64,000 nucleotides of DNA, from contig NZ_CP073747.1 in the NCBI RefSeq assembly GCF_024398015.1, positions 2,601,001 through 2,665,000 on the forward strand, written 5' to 3'. This DNA comes from Kordiimonas sp. SCSIO 12610. GTDB taxonomy: Bacteria > Pseudomonadota > Alphaproteobacteria > Sphingomonadales > Kordiimonadaceae. Below, piece by piece: positions 18,383 to 29,000 of this stretch. The notes under the pieces were generated by a model. The model saw only the letters and a program-made list of their open reading frames with translations, made no database searches and was not told where the DNA came from. Every line of letters starts with the position of its first letter. Position 1 is the first letter of the stretch. The position numbers and the translations under genes were made by a program.

Positions 18383-19561
18383 TCAAGCTTCAACCTCAAA
18401 CGTAAGGCCTGCGTTTGCAACCAAGCGGTCAATCAATTTCTGCCCCATTGCAGGCGCAGGGGTCCATATACCACCCGGGGTATCGACCGCGTCTTTCACA
18501 AGACAAATCGCGCTTTCAGCAATCATTTTAGACGTAGAACCATATCCCGGGTCTTTATCACCTGTAACACCCACATGAATACGCTCGTCATTGTCGCCCA
18601 ATCCCACGAATAGGACATCATAAAAGCCTGTTTCGCGTTCTTCCTTGCTTGGTCCCTCGCCTGGCTTGGGAGCGTCATCGCTGGCGAGCGACTTATCTGA
18701 CGCAACAGCTTTTGCTATTGCCTGCCCTTGCTCACCCGGCCCCGTTAACATCATTTCATCGTAAGTGAAATCTTCGCCGTATGAATGACCTAGTAACATA
18801 TTGGAGCGATGAATATTGCGGGTATTAATTGCAGCCATAATGAAGGGTGCGACCCAGCTTTGCATATCATCTTCAAAGACAATCTCAGCGCCGGAAGGCT
18901 GTTCAGCGCCCGTAAAACCAGGCGTTAAAGAGAATGGGTTTTTAAGAACCTCTAGAACTTCTGGATTTTGCATTGCAGCGGCCATCGTTGCCTTCAAACT
19001 TGCGGCAGTACCACCAGAAAACGTGCCTTTCATTTTCCGCACACGGCCCTTAACGTGCTTCACAGTATGACCAAACTTTTCTTTTGCTGCATTTTGGAGG
19101 AAGTAAACACCCAAATCGAATGGAATTGAATCAAACCCGCAAGAAAATACGATCCTTGCACCAGTTTCCTTGGCTTTTTCGCCAAACTCTTTGATCATTT
19201 GATGCATCCATGCTGGCTCACCACATAAATCTACATAATCAGTGCCACATTCAACGCAAGCAGCAACCAAATCAGAGCCATACAATTGATATGGTCCAAC
19301 AGTTGTTAAAACTGAATGGGTCCGGGCGGCCATTTCGCGAATTGATGCAGGATCATTGGCATCAGCAACAACAAAAGGCGTATTTTCAGGCGCGCCAATT
19401 TCCGCACGTACGGAATTCAGTTTATCTTCACTTCGGCCAGCCATTGCCCATTTGACATTGCCATCAACACCATATTGATTAGACAAATATTCAGCGACCA
19501 ATCGGCCAGTGAAACCAGTAGCGCCGTAAACGATAACATCAAACTCTTTTGAAACAGACAT
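18383..19561 (-). CDS. Saccharopine dehydrogenase-like / trans-acting enoyl reductase family oxidoreductase
   Basis: A 392-aa protein with an N-terminal Rossmann fold: FDVIVYGATGFTGRLVAEYL, then WAMAGRSEDKL and PFVVADANDPASI. The middle carries CGTDYVDLCGEPAWM and VFSCGFDSIPFDLGVY, hallmarks of the saccharopine-dehydrogenase-like/trans-acting enoyl reductase family. Members are known in lipid-related reductions (mycobacterial phthiocerol) and as putative membrane-associated reductases, but most are uncharacterised. A GGAGGC ribosome site precedes ATG 19561. The gene appears monocistronic. Confidence 0.85.
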   Translation of the reverse strand: MSVSKEFDVIVYGATGFTGRLVAEYLSNQYGVDGNVKWAMAGRSEDKLNSVRAEIGAPENTPFVVADANDPASIREMAARTHSVLTTVGPYQLYGSDLVAACVECGTDYVDLCGEPAWMHQMIKEFGEKAKETGARIVFSCGFDSIPFDLGVYFLQNAAKEKFGHTVKHVKGRVRKMKGTFSGGTAASLKATMAAAMQNPEVLEVLKNPFSLTPGFTGAEQPSGAEIVFEDDMQSWVAPFIMAAINTRNIHRSNMLLGHSYGEDFTYDEMMLTGPGEQGQAIAKAVASDKSLASDDAPKPGEGPSKEERETGFYDVLFVGLGDNDERIHVGVTGDKDPGYGSTSKMIAESAICLVKDAVDTPGGIWTPAPAMGQKLIDRLVANAGLTFEVEA

Positions 19562-19700
19562 GCTTGCCTCCGTTTATATTTTAATGTGTTGTATTATTTT
19601 TTATTATCAAAATCACACTTACGCACTCAGGTCAAATACTCTCTATGCAAAGACAAACTTTCCGTACTAATATCTTCCCAACAAAGAATTGGGGAAACCG

Positions 19701-20183
19701 ATGTCAGGCCACAAATATACTATCAGGATGGGTTATATTCTCATCTTGATAATACTGGGTTTAAATTTCACGTCAGGCGATCACAGCGCCAAGGCGATAC
19801 GAAAGCTGAGTGCAGAAGAAAAAGCAGCCTATATTGATCAATTAGAAATATATGAATTTTTTGCAAGGCGAGTTGAGTTGGTCGGGGGGCATAAGCAACC
19901 AGCTATTTGGTTCCGGTTACGTAATAAAAGCGACGTTTCTTTTTCTCAGGTCAGGGTTAAAATCAATTTTTTTGATAAAAAACAGCGCCTTATTCATGAA
20001 AGCTATTTTCATCCAGTTCATGACAACACCAGTTTCAATTATGCAATTGATAGCCTAGCCCCTGAACAGGTCTGGCAAATGTCACATAGTCGATATTATA
20101 TACCCACTGGCGTTCCCACCCATTGGCGTGATGGAAACGCTTATGCTGAAATTGTGGACGTTGAAATCAACCCCAATAACTAA
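19701..20183 (+). CDS. Conserved hypothetical exported protein
   Basis: A 160-aa protein from ATG 19701 (TTGGGGAAACC upstream). It has a hydrophobic signal/anchor (MGYILILIILGLNFTS), a charged helix (LSAEEKAAYIDQLEIYEFFA), then an Ig-like-looking domain with IWFRLRNKSDVSFSQVRVKI and FFDKKQRLIHESYFHPV. The pattern 'residue changes between neutral and compared terms' recalls FxLYD-type domains, but I cannot assign a family with certainty. No catalytic motif is seen. It converges with yaaA, with 9 bp between stops. Confidence 0.6.
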   Translation: MSGHKYTIRMGYILILIILGLNFTSGDHSAKAIRKLSAEEKAAYIDQLEIYEFFARRVELVGGHKQPAIWFRLRNKSDVSFSQVRVKINFFDKKQRLIHESYFHPVHDNTSFNYAIDSLAPEQVWQMSHSRYYIPTGVPTHWRDGNAYAEIVDVEINPNN

Positions 20184-20192
20184 AATACAAAT

Positions 20193-20993
20193 CTAAGCTT
20201 GCCCAGGTGCAGGCTGCTCACGTGTAAATACCCACGTATCACCATCACTCAAATTCTGATCAAACTCATACCCTCCGGCGTTAAAAGCCTTCAGTTTCTC
20301 ATGATCTGTAATTCTATTCTCGATAATATAACGCGCCATCATGCCGCGTGCCTTTTTAGCGAGAAAGGAAACAACGCGTGTTTTGCCGTCTTTCGTATCT
20401 TTGAAAACGGGGGTGATGATACGGGCGTTCAAAGCTTTTTGCTTAACAGCCTTGAAATACTCTGTTGACGCAAGGTTAACGAGAACCCCGTCATCGCCTT
20501 CAAAATCGGCATTCAGTTGCTGGGCAATTTTCTCGCCCCAGAATTGATAGAGGCTTGTCCCGCGCTCGTTTTGAAACTTTGTGCCCATTTCCAAGCGATA
20601 TGCCTGCATCAAATCAAGGGGCTTCAAGAGACCGTAAAGGCCAGACAAAATACGTAAATGACTTTGAGCGAAAGCACGGTCTTCTGCGCTTAGTGAGGGT
20701 GCGTCAAGGCCGACATACACATCGCCTTTAAAGGCATCGATGGCAGGTCTGGAATTGCCTTCAGTGAAAGGTGTCTTAAAAGCCTTAAATCGCTCAACAT
20801 TCAAATCTGCCAGGTTATCAGAAAGTCCCATCATCGCCTTCAAATCTGACGAACTTAATGTCTTCGCTTTTTTAATGAGAACTTGAGCATCAGCAAGCAT
20901 AGCGGGCTGAGTTACTGCTTCACCGTTAAAAGCGTTAGTTTGCCAGTCTGTTTCAAAATCTAATTTTTTTGCGGGTGATAAAACTAACAACAT
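20193..20993 (-). CDS. yaaA: YaaA (DUF328) peroxide-stress protein
   Basis: A 266-aa cytoplasmic protein beginning MLLVLSPAKKLDFET, the YaaA signature, with later family blocks LRILSGLYGLLKPLDLMQAYRL (given as a positional cue only) and FLAKKARGMMARYII. In E. coli YaaA limits intracellular iron during hydrogen peroxide stress and belongs to the OxyR regulon. Length is normal. No OxyR gene or recognisable OxyR site is visible nearby. Confidence 0.92.
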   Translation of the reverse strand: MLLVLSPAKKLDFETDWQTNAFNGEAVTQPAMLADAQVLIKKAKTLSSSDLKAMMGLSDNLADLNVERFKAFKTPFTEGNSRPAIDAFKGDVYVGLDAPSLSAEDRAFAQSHLRILSGLYGLLKPLDLMQAYRLEMGTKFQNERGTSLYQFWGEKIAQQLNADFEGDDGVLVNLASTEYFKAVKQKALNARIITPVFKDTKDGKTRVVSFLAKKARGMMARYIIENRITDHEKLKAFNAGGYEFDQNLSDGDTWVFTREQPAPGQA

Positions 20994-21172
20994 ACCTCTG
21001 TTCCTTATTTTCGAGCTTTTACGAACATATTTACCTTATAGATGAAACGTCTGATATATATCTAGCCTAAATCTAAATCAGAGAACTATCCCCAATCGTT
21101 CGAATTTAGTTGCAGATAAAACTAATTTCACCGTAAGAAAGCTGATGAACTAGGATTACAGGTGAGGCAACA

Positions 21173-22462
21173 ATGAGCGACCAAAAAAGAAATTATCGGA
21201 AAACAAAAATTGGCAATCATAAATTAAGCCCTGAAACGCAAATGATGGGATATGGCTACGACCCAATGCTCTCAGAAGGAGCGTTAAAACCACCAATATT
21301 TATGACATCCACATTTGTTTTCGAGAACGCTCAAGCTGGTAAAGATTTTTTTGAGCTTGCTTACGGCAAACGCGAAGCCGCGAAAGGCGAAGAGCCTGGC
21401 CTGATCTATTCACGCATTAACAATCCCGACCTTGAAGTACTCGAAGACCGACTGGCTTTATGGGAAGACGCCGACAAAGGCCTAACGTTTTCGAGCGGTA
21501 TGGCCGCAATTGCCACAAGCTTAATGGCCTATCTCCGGCCTGGTGATGTAATTGTATATTCTGCGCCGATTTATGGTGGAACAGAATATCTTATACGCAA
21601 CATCTTACCCGAATACGGCATAAAATCGGTTGAATTTGAATCAGGATGGGACGAGCTCACGCTGGAGCCTGCACTTGAAGAAGCGAAAAAGCTGGGCCGA
21701 GTTGCTGTTATTTACGCCGAAACGCCCGCTAACCCAACAAACGGATTGATTGATTTGCAACGCTGCGGTGATGCAGCAAAGGTCCTTGAAAAAGAACAGG
21801 GATACAAGCCAATAGTTATGGTTGATAACACATTCCTTGGGCCTGTTTGGCAAAAGCCTCTTCAATTCGGGGTTGACGTTGTTCTTTACTCACTAACCAA
21901 ATATGTCGCGGGGCATTCTGATGTTGTGGCAGGAGCAGCCGTTGGTGCCGCTGATGTCATGGGACCAATTCAAGGGTTTAGAACGATATTAGGCACAATG
22001 TGTGACCCCCATACAGGTTGGCTAATCATGCGTTCTCTAGAAACGTTAAAGCTGCGGATGAGTGCCTCTGCCATTAGTGCGGAAAAAATCGCTAAATTCC
22101 TGCGTGACCATCCGAAAGTAGAGAAAGTGAACTATTTGGGCTTTCTGGAGGAAGGCAGTCAGGCGCACCGAATTTTCAGCCGCCAATCAACATCCGCTGG
22201 TTCCACATTCTCTTTCGATATTAAAGGCGACGAAGCCGCGGCCTTCAGAGTGTTAGATGCCCTACAAATTATCAAGCTTGCAGTCAGCCTAGGTGGTACA
22301 GAAAGCTTAATGGAACACCCATTTGCGATGACCCATTCGGATGTTCCAGATGACGTTAAATTACGACTTGGGATTTTAGAGCAAACTTTGAGGATATCTG
22401 TGGGCGTTGAAAACACAGATGATCTTATCGCAGACCTGACTCAAGCTTTAGACGCTATTTAA
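21173..22462 (+). CDS. Cystathionine gamma-synthase/lyase family PLP enzyme
   Basis: A 429-aa fold-type I PLP enzyme of the Cys/Met metabolism family. The PLP Lys is K243 in YSLTKYVAGHSDVVAG. Other landmarks are PPIFMTSTFVFENAQ, YSRINNPDLEVLEDRLA, FSSGMAAIATSL, YAETPANPTNGLIDL and the C-terminal SLGGTESLMEHP. It could be a cystathionine gamma-synthase, gamma-lyase or methionine gamma-lyase; sequence inspection alone does not decide. The stop overlaps the convergent NTF2-like gene by 8 bp. No SAM-II-type riboswitch is recognisable in the 170-bp leader. Confidence 0.88.
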   Translation: MSDQKRNYRKTKIGNHKLSPETQMMGYGYDPMLSEGALKPPIFMTSTFVFENAQAGKDFFELAYGKREAAKGEEPGLIYSRINNPDLEVLEDRLALWEDADKGLTFSSGMAAIATSLMAYLRPGDVIVYSAPIYGGTEYLIRNILPEYGIKSVEFESGWDELTLEPALEEAKKLGRVAVIYAETPANPTNGLIDLQRCGDAAKVLEKEQGYKPIVMVDNTFLGPVWQKPLQFGVDVVLYSLTKYVAGHSDVVAGAAVGAADVMGPIQGFRTILGTMCDPHTGWLIMRSLETLKLRMSASAISAEKIAKFLRDHPKVEKVNYLGFLEEGSQAHRIFSRQSTSAGSTFSFDIKGDEAAAFRVLDALQIIKLAVSLGGTESLMEHPFAMTHSDVPDDVKLRLGILEQTLRISVGVENTDDLIADLTQALDAI

Positions 22463-22946
22463 ACCTTGCTAATGACCTAAATTCTGAACAGTCTCCATTG
22501 TGCGCGGTGTCAATACCGTGCACAATTTTCCATACCCCTTCAACTTTCGCTAAAGTAAACTGATTTACACCGCAGCCTACCAGTTCCTTCTTATAGTGAA
22601 GGATAAAGGGTGCCCAAACGGTTGCCAAATTGTCGAATTCTTGCACTTTAACGGCAAATATTTGCTCGTCAGCGTCTCCTTCTTTCTGTTGGTCAACCCA
22701 ACTGATCCAGCGTTCAAACCCACCGGTTCGAAGTTCACCACTGGCGGTAACCCGATCCAGGGACGCGCCTTCAGCAACTATACTACGAATGGCAGAGCCG
22801 TCACCTGCCCGCATGCCATCGAATAATTGCTCGATAACATCCTCGGGGCCTTTTGCCTGCGCTTTAACTTCTGCAGCAAGCAGGAAAACCAAAAAGGAAA
22901 TTATCAATATACTTATACTAAGCGTTTTATTCGGATTTAAAACCAT
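22455..22946 (-). CDS. Secreted NTF2-like protein
   Basis: A 163-aa protein with a signal peptide (ISILIISFLVFLLAAEVKAQ) and an NTF2-like fold: helix GPEDVIEQLFDGMRAGDG, strand pieces LATVWAPFILHY, and the closing ANQ/KVEGVWKIVHGID strand typical of SnoaL-like proteins. Function unknown. GAGGG precedes the ATG. It is the last gene of the minus-strand run that starts at the RND adaptor, 38 bp after the histidine kinase, so it may be an extracytoplasmic partner of that kinase. Confidence 0.7.
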   Translation of the reverse strand: MVLNPNKTLSISILIISFLVFLLAAEVKAQAKGPEDVIEQLFDGMRAGDGSAIRSIVAEGASLDRVTASGELRTGGFERWISWVDQQKEGDADEQIFAVKVQEFDNLATVWAPFILHYKKELVGCGVNQFTLAKVEGVWKIVHGIDTAHNGDCSEFRSLARFK

Positions 22947-22984
22947 GTGACCCTCGCAATATATATTTATCTATAGCGAGGAGG

Positions 22985-24556
22985 TTACGACTGGCTGATA
23001 AACCGTTCCGAAGGGAAATGTAACGTGATTGTTGTCCCTTTGCCCACTTCGCTTGATAGCTTGATATCACCATCATGCATATCCATAAAGGCCTTTACAA
23101 GAGACAATCCAAGGCCCGTACCCTCATGGCTACGGCTAAGTGCAGACGCAGATCGCATAAATGGAGAGAAGATAAGGTCATGTTCTTCCTCAGGGATACC
23201 AATCCCGCTGTCACGAACAGAGACAACAAGTTCACTTTTGTCATCATTCATAAATGTATGAAGTTCGACGTTGCTTCCACCCTGCGGCGTAAATTTAACA
23301 GCGTTAGACAATAAGTTAAGAACCGCCTGTTTGATACGCAACCGATCGCCGTTAATAAGCGGAATATCATCCTCGATACAAGAAATAACGTTAAAGCCGC
23401 GGACAACCGCCTGACCTGTAACCAACGAACAGCTCTCGTCACAGAGGGCTTTCATATCAACATGCTCGTCTTCAATTTTAAGCTGGCCTGCTTCGATTTT
23501 TGCCAGGTCCAAAACTTCGCCTAAAACATCCGATAAATGCTCACTGGACGTGCGGATATCGCTTAAATATTCACGGTATTTATCATGGCCGATTGGTCCG
23601 AACATCTGATCTGCCATGATCGAAGAAAAACCAATAATCGCATTCAAGGGTGTACGGAGTTCATGGCTAACATTTGCCAAGAATGCACTTTTCGCTCGGT
23701 TTGCGGCCTCAGCCTCTTCCTTGGTTTCCACTAATTGCTTGGTCGTTTCAATCGTACGGACAATCTCATGCTCAAGCTCTAACGAGCGACGTCGCAGCGC
23801 CTCTTCGGACGAGGCAAGAGCCGTATTGGTTGACCGCAAGCTATCCAAAAGTTGCTGAATAGCGTCAAAAGACATATTGATCTGACGCGCGAGCAGCCCC
23901 AGCTCATCTTTCTCATAAGACTTCAAAAGCTTGATACGTTTTTCACCAGGTTGTTCCGGGCTGATGCTAGCTAGCTGCCTTACAATTTCATTTAAGGGTT
24001 TTGTTAACCCCCTGTAGAATGAGATATAGAGCAACATCACCAGTATTAAATTCCTTAGAAAACCGGTTAAAAACGTAGTTATCGCACGAGAGAAAAATGG
24101 CTGCAGACCAACCGCTTTATCAACCTGAAGGATTAGTTTTCCTGGGCCAGACGCTGAAGAATCTGGCAACTCCAAGTCAGCCTCGTAACTTACTGTTTGG
24201 TCAAAAAACCAATGGGCAAATTCAAAAGTACTCTTATCAACTCGCGTTTCCTGCTCCCCTTCGGCAAGAACTCTCTCATCCTCATCCATGATTTTAACTT
24301 GGGAGATATAATCATACTTAAGCAATCCGGTGATCACTTCATTTGCTAATGTATCATCAAGAATGAATACAGCGCGGGTCGATGCGTTTTTGGCAACCTC
24401 AAGACTTTGATTAACTTTAGCATCAAAAAGTTCAACTTCTTCAAAATAGTCAAGATACACTTGACCACCAGACAAGATGACACCAACGACAAACGCAATA
24501 ATGACCGATGTACGTGCTAGTTTAAATGATATTCTATTAGACCAGTGAAGCTTCAC
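22985..24556 (-). CDS. Membrane sensor histidine kinase (orphan)
   Basis: About 523 aa. Architecture: TM1 (TSVIIAFVVGVILSGG), a periplasmic domain of roughly 130 residues, TM2 (FLRNLILVMLLYISFY), HAMP, a coiled coil, HisKA with ANVSHELRTPLNAIIGFS (phospho-acceptor His about 298), and HATPase with N box AVLNLLSNAVKFTPQGG, G1 VRDSGIGIPEEE and G2 GTGLGLSLVKAF. All kinase boxes are intact. No receiver domain is fused and no response regulator is adjacent. The start is GTG 24556 with GGGAG at 8 nt, or TTG 24571. Confidence 0.9.
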   Translation of the reverse strand: MKLHWSNRISFKLARTSVIIAFVVGVILSGGQVYLDYFEEVELFDAKVNQSLEVAKNASTRAVFILDDTLANEVITGLLKYDYISQVKIMDEDERVLAEGEQETRVDKSTFEFAHWFFDQTVSYEADLELPDSSASGPGKLILQVDKAVGLQPFFSRAITTFLTGFLRNLILVMLLYISFYRGLTKPLNEIVRQLASISPEQPGEKRIKLLKSYEKDELGLLARQINMSFDAIQQLLDSLRSTNTALASSEEALRRRSLELEHEIVRTIETTKQLVETKEEAEAANRAKSAFLANVSHELRTPLNAIIGFSSIMADQMFGPIGHDKYREYLSDIRTSSEHLSDVLGEVLDLAKIEAGQLKIEDEHVDMKALCDESCSLVTGQAVVRGFNVISCIEDDIPLINGDRLRIKQAVLNLLSNAVKFTPQGGSNVELHTFMNDDKSELVVSVRDSGIGIPEEEHDLIFSPFMRSASALSRSHEGTGLGLSLVKAFMDMHDGDIKLSSEVGKGTTITLHFPSERFISQS

Positions 24557-24666
24557 AGGTTTGGCTCCCAACCATAGTACCTATCTAGTGTGCTTCTTAT
24601 GGATATCCGAGGAAACTAAATACTTTCTTAATGTTCACAAGAAAAATACATATCACTATGCGATTG

Positions 24667-25086
24667 TTACCAAGTTCCGGTGTTTTCCATTGAAGCCCAA
24701 GGCTCTTGAGGGGCTTTTGGGCCTCCTGCCTGTAAAAGCTCAATTGAGATATTGTCCGGGCTTTTGATAAAAGCCATATATCCATCACGGGGTGGCCGGT
24801 TAATAACCACACCACTGTCCATCAATCGCTGGCACGTTTCGTATATATCATCAACACGGTACGCCAGGTGGCCAAAATTTCTGCCCGATGGATAATCTTC
24901 AGGGTCCCAGTTGTAGGTAAGCTCTACCTGTGCATCTTCGTCACCAGGTGCCGCCAAAAACACAAGCGTAAAACGACCTGCAGGGACTTCCTTACGGTTA
25001 ACTTCAACAAGGCCAAGTTTGTTACAGTAAAAATCGATAGAAGCATCAATATCTTTTACCCGGACCATTGTATGTAAATATTTCAT
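24667..25086 (-). CDS. gloA: VOC-family glyoxalase I-like protein
   Basis: A 139-aa single-domain protein with the glyoxalase I layout: [19 protein letters not shown] (metal His), [39 protein letters not shown] (metal Glu and His), and the C-terminal [11 protein letters not shown] (metal Glu). All four ligands of lactoylglutathione lyase are present, so methylglyoxal detoxification is likely. ATG 25086 is preferred (GGAAG upstream) over TTG 25089. Its place between methionine-sulfoxide reductase and a stress-type kinase fits an electrophile/oxidant-response cluster. Confidence 0.83.
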   Translation of the reverse strand: MKYLHTMVRVKDIDASIDFYCNKLGLVEVNRKEVPAGRFTLVFLAAPGDEDAQVELTYNWDPEDYPSGRNFGHLAYRVDDIYETCQRLMDSGVVINRPPRDGYMAFIKSPDNISIELLQAGGPKAPQEPWASMENTGTW

Positions 25087-25132
25087 CAAACTTCCAATCT
25101 TATTTCTTAATACTCTTTACTGGGCTTACCAG

Positions 25133-25600
25133 CTAAGCAGCGAAAACCTTATTCACGATACGTTCAAGCCATATTTGATCATCAGTATCAAACGAGTTTA
25201 GGTGTTCAGAATCAACATCTAAAACAGCGATCATTTTCTGTTTCCCGTCAAATACCGGCACAACGATCTCAGAATTCGTGCGGCTATCGCATGCAATATG
25301 ATTTTCAATGGCATGCACATCCTTCACTATCTGGGTAGCCCCTTCAGCAGCGGCCGTTCCGCATACCCCGCGACCAAATGGGATGCGTAAGCACCCCAAA
25401 GTCCCCTGATATGGGCCAACAACCAATTCCTGATCATTTTCGGGGGAGACAACATAAAATCCGGTCCAGAAAAATGTTTCAGGAAATGCCTGTGCCAACA
25501 GACAGGATATCGTTGCCATCTGCGCCGTCACATTATCTTCGCCCTCAAGAACAGCTAAAATTTGACTTTCAGTCGTTTGATAAATCTCTGTTTTAGTCAT
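25133..25600 (-). CDS. msrC: GAF-domain free methionine-(R)-sulfoxide reductase
   Basis: A 155-aa single GAF domain. It has the fRMsr catalytic pattern: GTLGCLRIPFGRGVCGTAA with two Cys and HIACDSRTNSEIVVPVF with the third. Free methionine-R-sulfoxide reductase (yeast/E. coli MsrC type) repairs oxidised free methionine in the cytoplasm. Length is typical. The start ATG overlaps the upstream GNAT gene by 8 bp, suggesting coupled translation. Confidence 0.88.
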   Translation of the reverse strand: MTKTEIYQTTESQILAVLEGEDNVTAQMATISCLLAQAFPETFFWTGFYVVSPENDQELVVGPYQGTLGCLRIPFGRGVCGTAAAEGATQIVKDVHAIENHIACDSRTNSEIVVPVFDGKQKMIAVLDVDSEHLNSFDTDDQIWLERIVNKVFAA

Positions 25601-26087
25601 AATCTTTACCTACAAAACCTTGCATACTTTGAAAGTCAAACTCAAAATGAATACGGCCTGTTTCACGGTCCGCATCAATGTGATCATAAAATCCTATGGC
25701 AACTTCATTATCATCTAGTGCAGACCATTCAAGAGCTTCACAGCCAATTGATAATGCCTTCTCAACAGTTGCACGCATCATTTTTATACCCAAGCCATTA
25801 CCGCGCGCATTCTGGCTTACTAATATATCTTCGATATAGGCGATTTTATGCCCTTTGAAGCTCGAAAATTTAACCGCTGACAAAGCGTAGCCAACAATTT
25901 GACCGTCAACCAATCCAACTATTCCATGGGCGACTGGGTTTCCCCCAAACAACAGGTCGGTAAGGCGCTCGGGCGTAATCGTGACAGCTTCTGGTCGGCC
26001 TTCATGTGTTGCCAATTCTTTGATCAGGCCGAGGACGATATCAATGTCTGCGCGGTTTATATCCCTGTATTCAAAACTATTCATCAT
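25593..26087 (-). CDS. GNAT-family N-acetyltransferase
   Basis: A 164-aa acetyltransferase. The acetyl-CoA pyrophosphate loop is ARGNGLGIKMM, preceded by the beta-4 strand AYIEDILVSQN and followed by LEWSALDDNEVAIGFYD. The layout resembles the diamine/thialysine acetyltransferase (SSAT-like) group, but the acceptor is unknown. Its ATG overlaps the stop of the RND permease as ATGA (26087-26084) and its 3' end overlaps msrC, so it is embedded in one transcript with them. Confidence 0.85.
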   Translation of the reverse strand: MMNSFEYRDINRADIDIVLGLIKELATHEGRPEAVTITPERLTDLLFGGNPVAHGIVGLVDGQIVGYALSAVKFSSFKGHKIAYIEDILVSQNARGNGLGIKMMRATVEKALSIGCEALEWSALDDNEVAIGFYDHIDADRETGRIHFEFDFQSMQGFVGKDYD

Positions 26088-29000
26088 ACAAGGGCCCTTA
26101 CAAATCGCTTAAGCAAGCCATCATAACCTTTCATATTCGCATGCCCAAAGATCGCGAGATGAAGGACCGCAAATGCCGGTAATGTAAATATGAGGACAAT
26201 CGTGCCAACAATGATACCAAACCCAAGTGAAACCGCCGTTGGAACGAGGAACTGAGCCTGAACACTGGTTTCAAGGATAATAGGAATAACTCCGAGGAAG
26301 GTAGTTAAAGTGGTCAACAAAATAGCCCTAAACCGTTCCAAGGTGCTCTCGATCACCGCGGTCACATAATGCTCCCCGGTTTCAAGTCGATCATTCACAA
26401 AACTGATCACCATCAAGGAATTATTGATAATCACCCCGCTCAGACCAATAACGCCGAACATACTGAGCAGTGTAAGATCAAGCCCTAAAACCGCATGTCC
26501 AATCAAGGCTCCCATGAAACCAAATGGAATGGCGAGCATAACAATAAGGGGCTGGGTGTAGGATTTAAAGCTGAGGGCTAATAAAGTATAAATCACCATC
26601 ATAGCGACAATGAAATTACGACCAATCGCAGGACCTGCCTGCGCTTGTTCTTCCTGATCACCAGAAAGAGTGATGTTCAACCCATCGAAACTTTCTCGCT
26701 CGCGCGGTAAGACCTCTTCTAAGATATAGTCAGTTACAACACCGGCTGTTGAGAAATTAGTATCCACATCAGCGCTCAGCGTATAGACCCGTCTGCTTCC
26801 AATGCGCGTGATTGCGGCAGGCGCAGGAGCTATTGTTAAGTCTGCAAGGCTTTCAATCGGGACAAACCCATCACCAACCCGAATTCTCAGGTTTTTCATG
26901 GCTTCAAAATTGCCGCGTTCATTTTTTGGCAAGCGAACACGAACCTGAATTTCTTCTCTGTCACGCTGAACACGAACAGCCTCAGCCCCAAAAAACACTG
27001 CCCGAATTTCGCGCGCTAAATCATTTTGAGATATACCATAGGAACGCGCTAACGGTTTTAGTGCGATCTGCACTTCGTCTGTCGTTCGAAAACGATCATC
27101 ACGGACATCAAATACGCCAGGCAAAGCTTCTAGCTCGCGTCTGATGGCTTCAACCGCTGCCCGTGTATCACTATCTAGTCTTGTGCTGATTTCCAATTGG
27201 ACAGGCGCACCAGCCGTTACCAGATCAGAGGTTATGGTTAATTTCTGGGCTCCAGGGATATCACCAATGGCTTTCCGCCACTCTGTTTCATAGATACTTG
27301 CAGAAAAACTTCTGCTCGAAGCTTCCTGCAGGCGCGCAACAATATAGGCTTTATTAGCCGCCGCACCACCACTTGTAGAAGCCTGAGCATTATCAAGCGC
27401 GAGTGGTACACCAAGCGTCCAGAAAACGCCTTCCAGGCCTTTCGCATTCGGATCAATCGCTTTTGCGACTGCTGGCGCCTTATCCGCAATCATTTCAGCA
27501 AAACGGATTGTTTGCTCCTTAGAAGTTGCCTCGGATAATTCAAGCTCAGCCGTTACATAATCGCCCTCTACTTCGGGGAAGAAAATAAATTTCACGGCCC
27601 CGCCAGTCACAAGACTTAAGGATGCGAAAAAAATTCCAAAGGCGAAAAGAACGGTCATTAATGGATTAAGTGTACAGAAAGTTACGGCTTTTCTCAAAGG
27701 ACCTTCAGTGATGACACGCAAGCGAGCGGCACACCAGTCGCGAAACGGGTCCGCCAATCTGCGGGGGGAATATTTTCCGGGGGCCTCGCTTCTAAGGTGC
27801 GATAAATGCTTTGGCAGGATCAAGAAACTCTCGAAGAGCGAAATCAACAGAACAATAATCACAACCGACGCAATAGGGCCTAAAAACTGCCCAAACGTCC
27901 CCGGGATGAACAATAATGGGACAAAGGCAACAATCGTAGTTGATACAGAGAATAAAACCGGGGTCGAAACTCTTAAAACACCAACTCTGGCGGCTTCATC
28001 TGGCGCATAGCCCTTCCGCCATGTCGCGTGAATATTCTCACCGACCACAATCGCATCATCAACAACAATACCGATCGCAAGAATAAACCCAAACAAAGTC
28101 AACTGATTAATCGTGACACCAAGCGGGGCCATAAAGGTAAAGGCGCCGACAAACGCAACCCCAACACCAAACGCAACCCATGCAGCAATACGAATATCAA
28201 GGAATGCCATCAACAAAAGACAAACAAGCACAAGCCCCATAAACGCATTTTCTGACAGCAAATTAATACGCTGTTTCAGCGGGATAGACTCGTCACGCCA
28301 GAAAACAGCATCGACACCAGACGGTAATACTGCTTCAATTTCCTTGTCAAAATAGACCCGCACAGCATCAGCAAGGTCCAAAAGTTTCTCATCCCCGGCA
28401 CGGAATACAGAAATGAACATGGCTGGTTGGCCTTGATAGACAGCTTTTATTGGTGTCTCAGCGAGACCATCATTCACATGAGCCACATCACCCAGGTAAA
28501 TAGGTGTTCCTGTGGCCCCCGACCCCAGAACGACAGTTTTAAATTCTTCGCCGTTTCTGCGTTCACCAGTGGATCGTACGAGTAATTTCTGGCGTGCATT
28601 CTCGATTTCACCACCAGAAAGATCAACACTCTGCCGCGCCACCCGTTCAGCAATGTTTACCAGTGACATACCAAGCGACTGGATCGTATCTTCACTAACG
28701 GAAATATCGATCAAGTATTCTGGGGCACCATTAATGGACGCTCTTGAAATATTAGGCTTGTCCGCGAGGTCTGATCTAATCCGTTCAGCGATTAACTTTA
28801 ATTCGCCAATGTTTTTATCGCCGTATATGACGATACGGGCTGCTAGTTCATCGACTTCCACATGGGTAATTTGCGGACGCTCTGATTGCTGCGGGAAAAT
28901 TGTAATCCGGTCCACTTCGGTCTGAATATCGTCCAGCATCGCAGGGATGCTTTCCCCTTCTTCCAGATCAACAATCACACTTGCAACGTTAGATCCCGCG

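Noticed and set aside
21003-21172. SAM riboswitch before the PLP transsulfuration gene
   Set aside because: Searched by eye for SAM-II core elements; none found.
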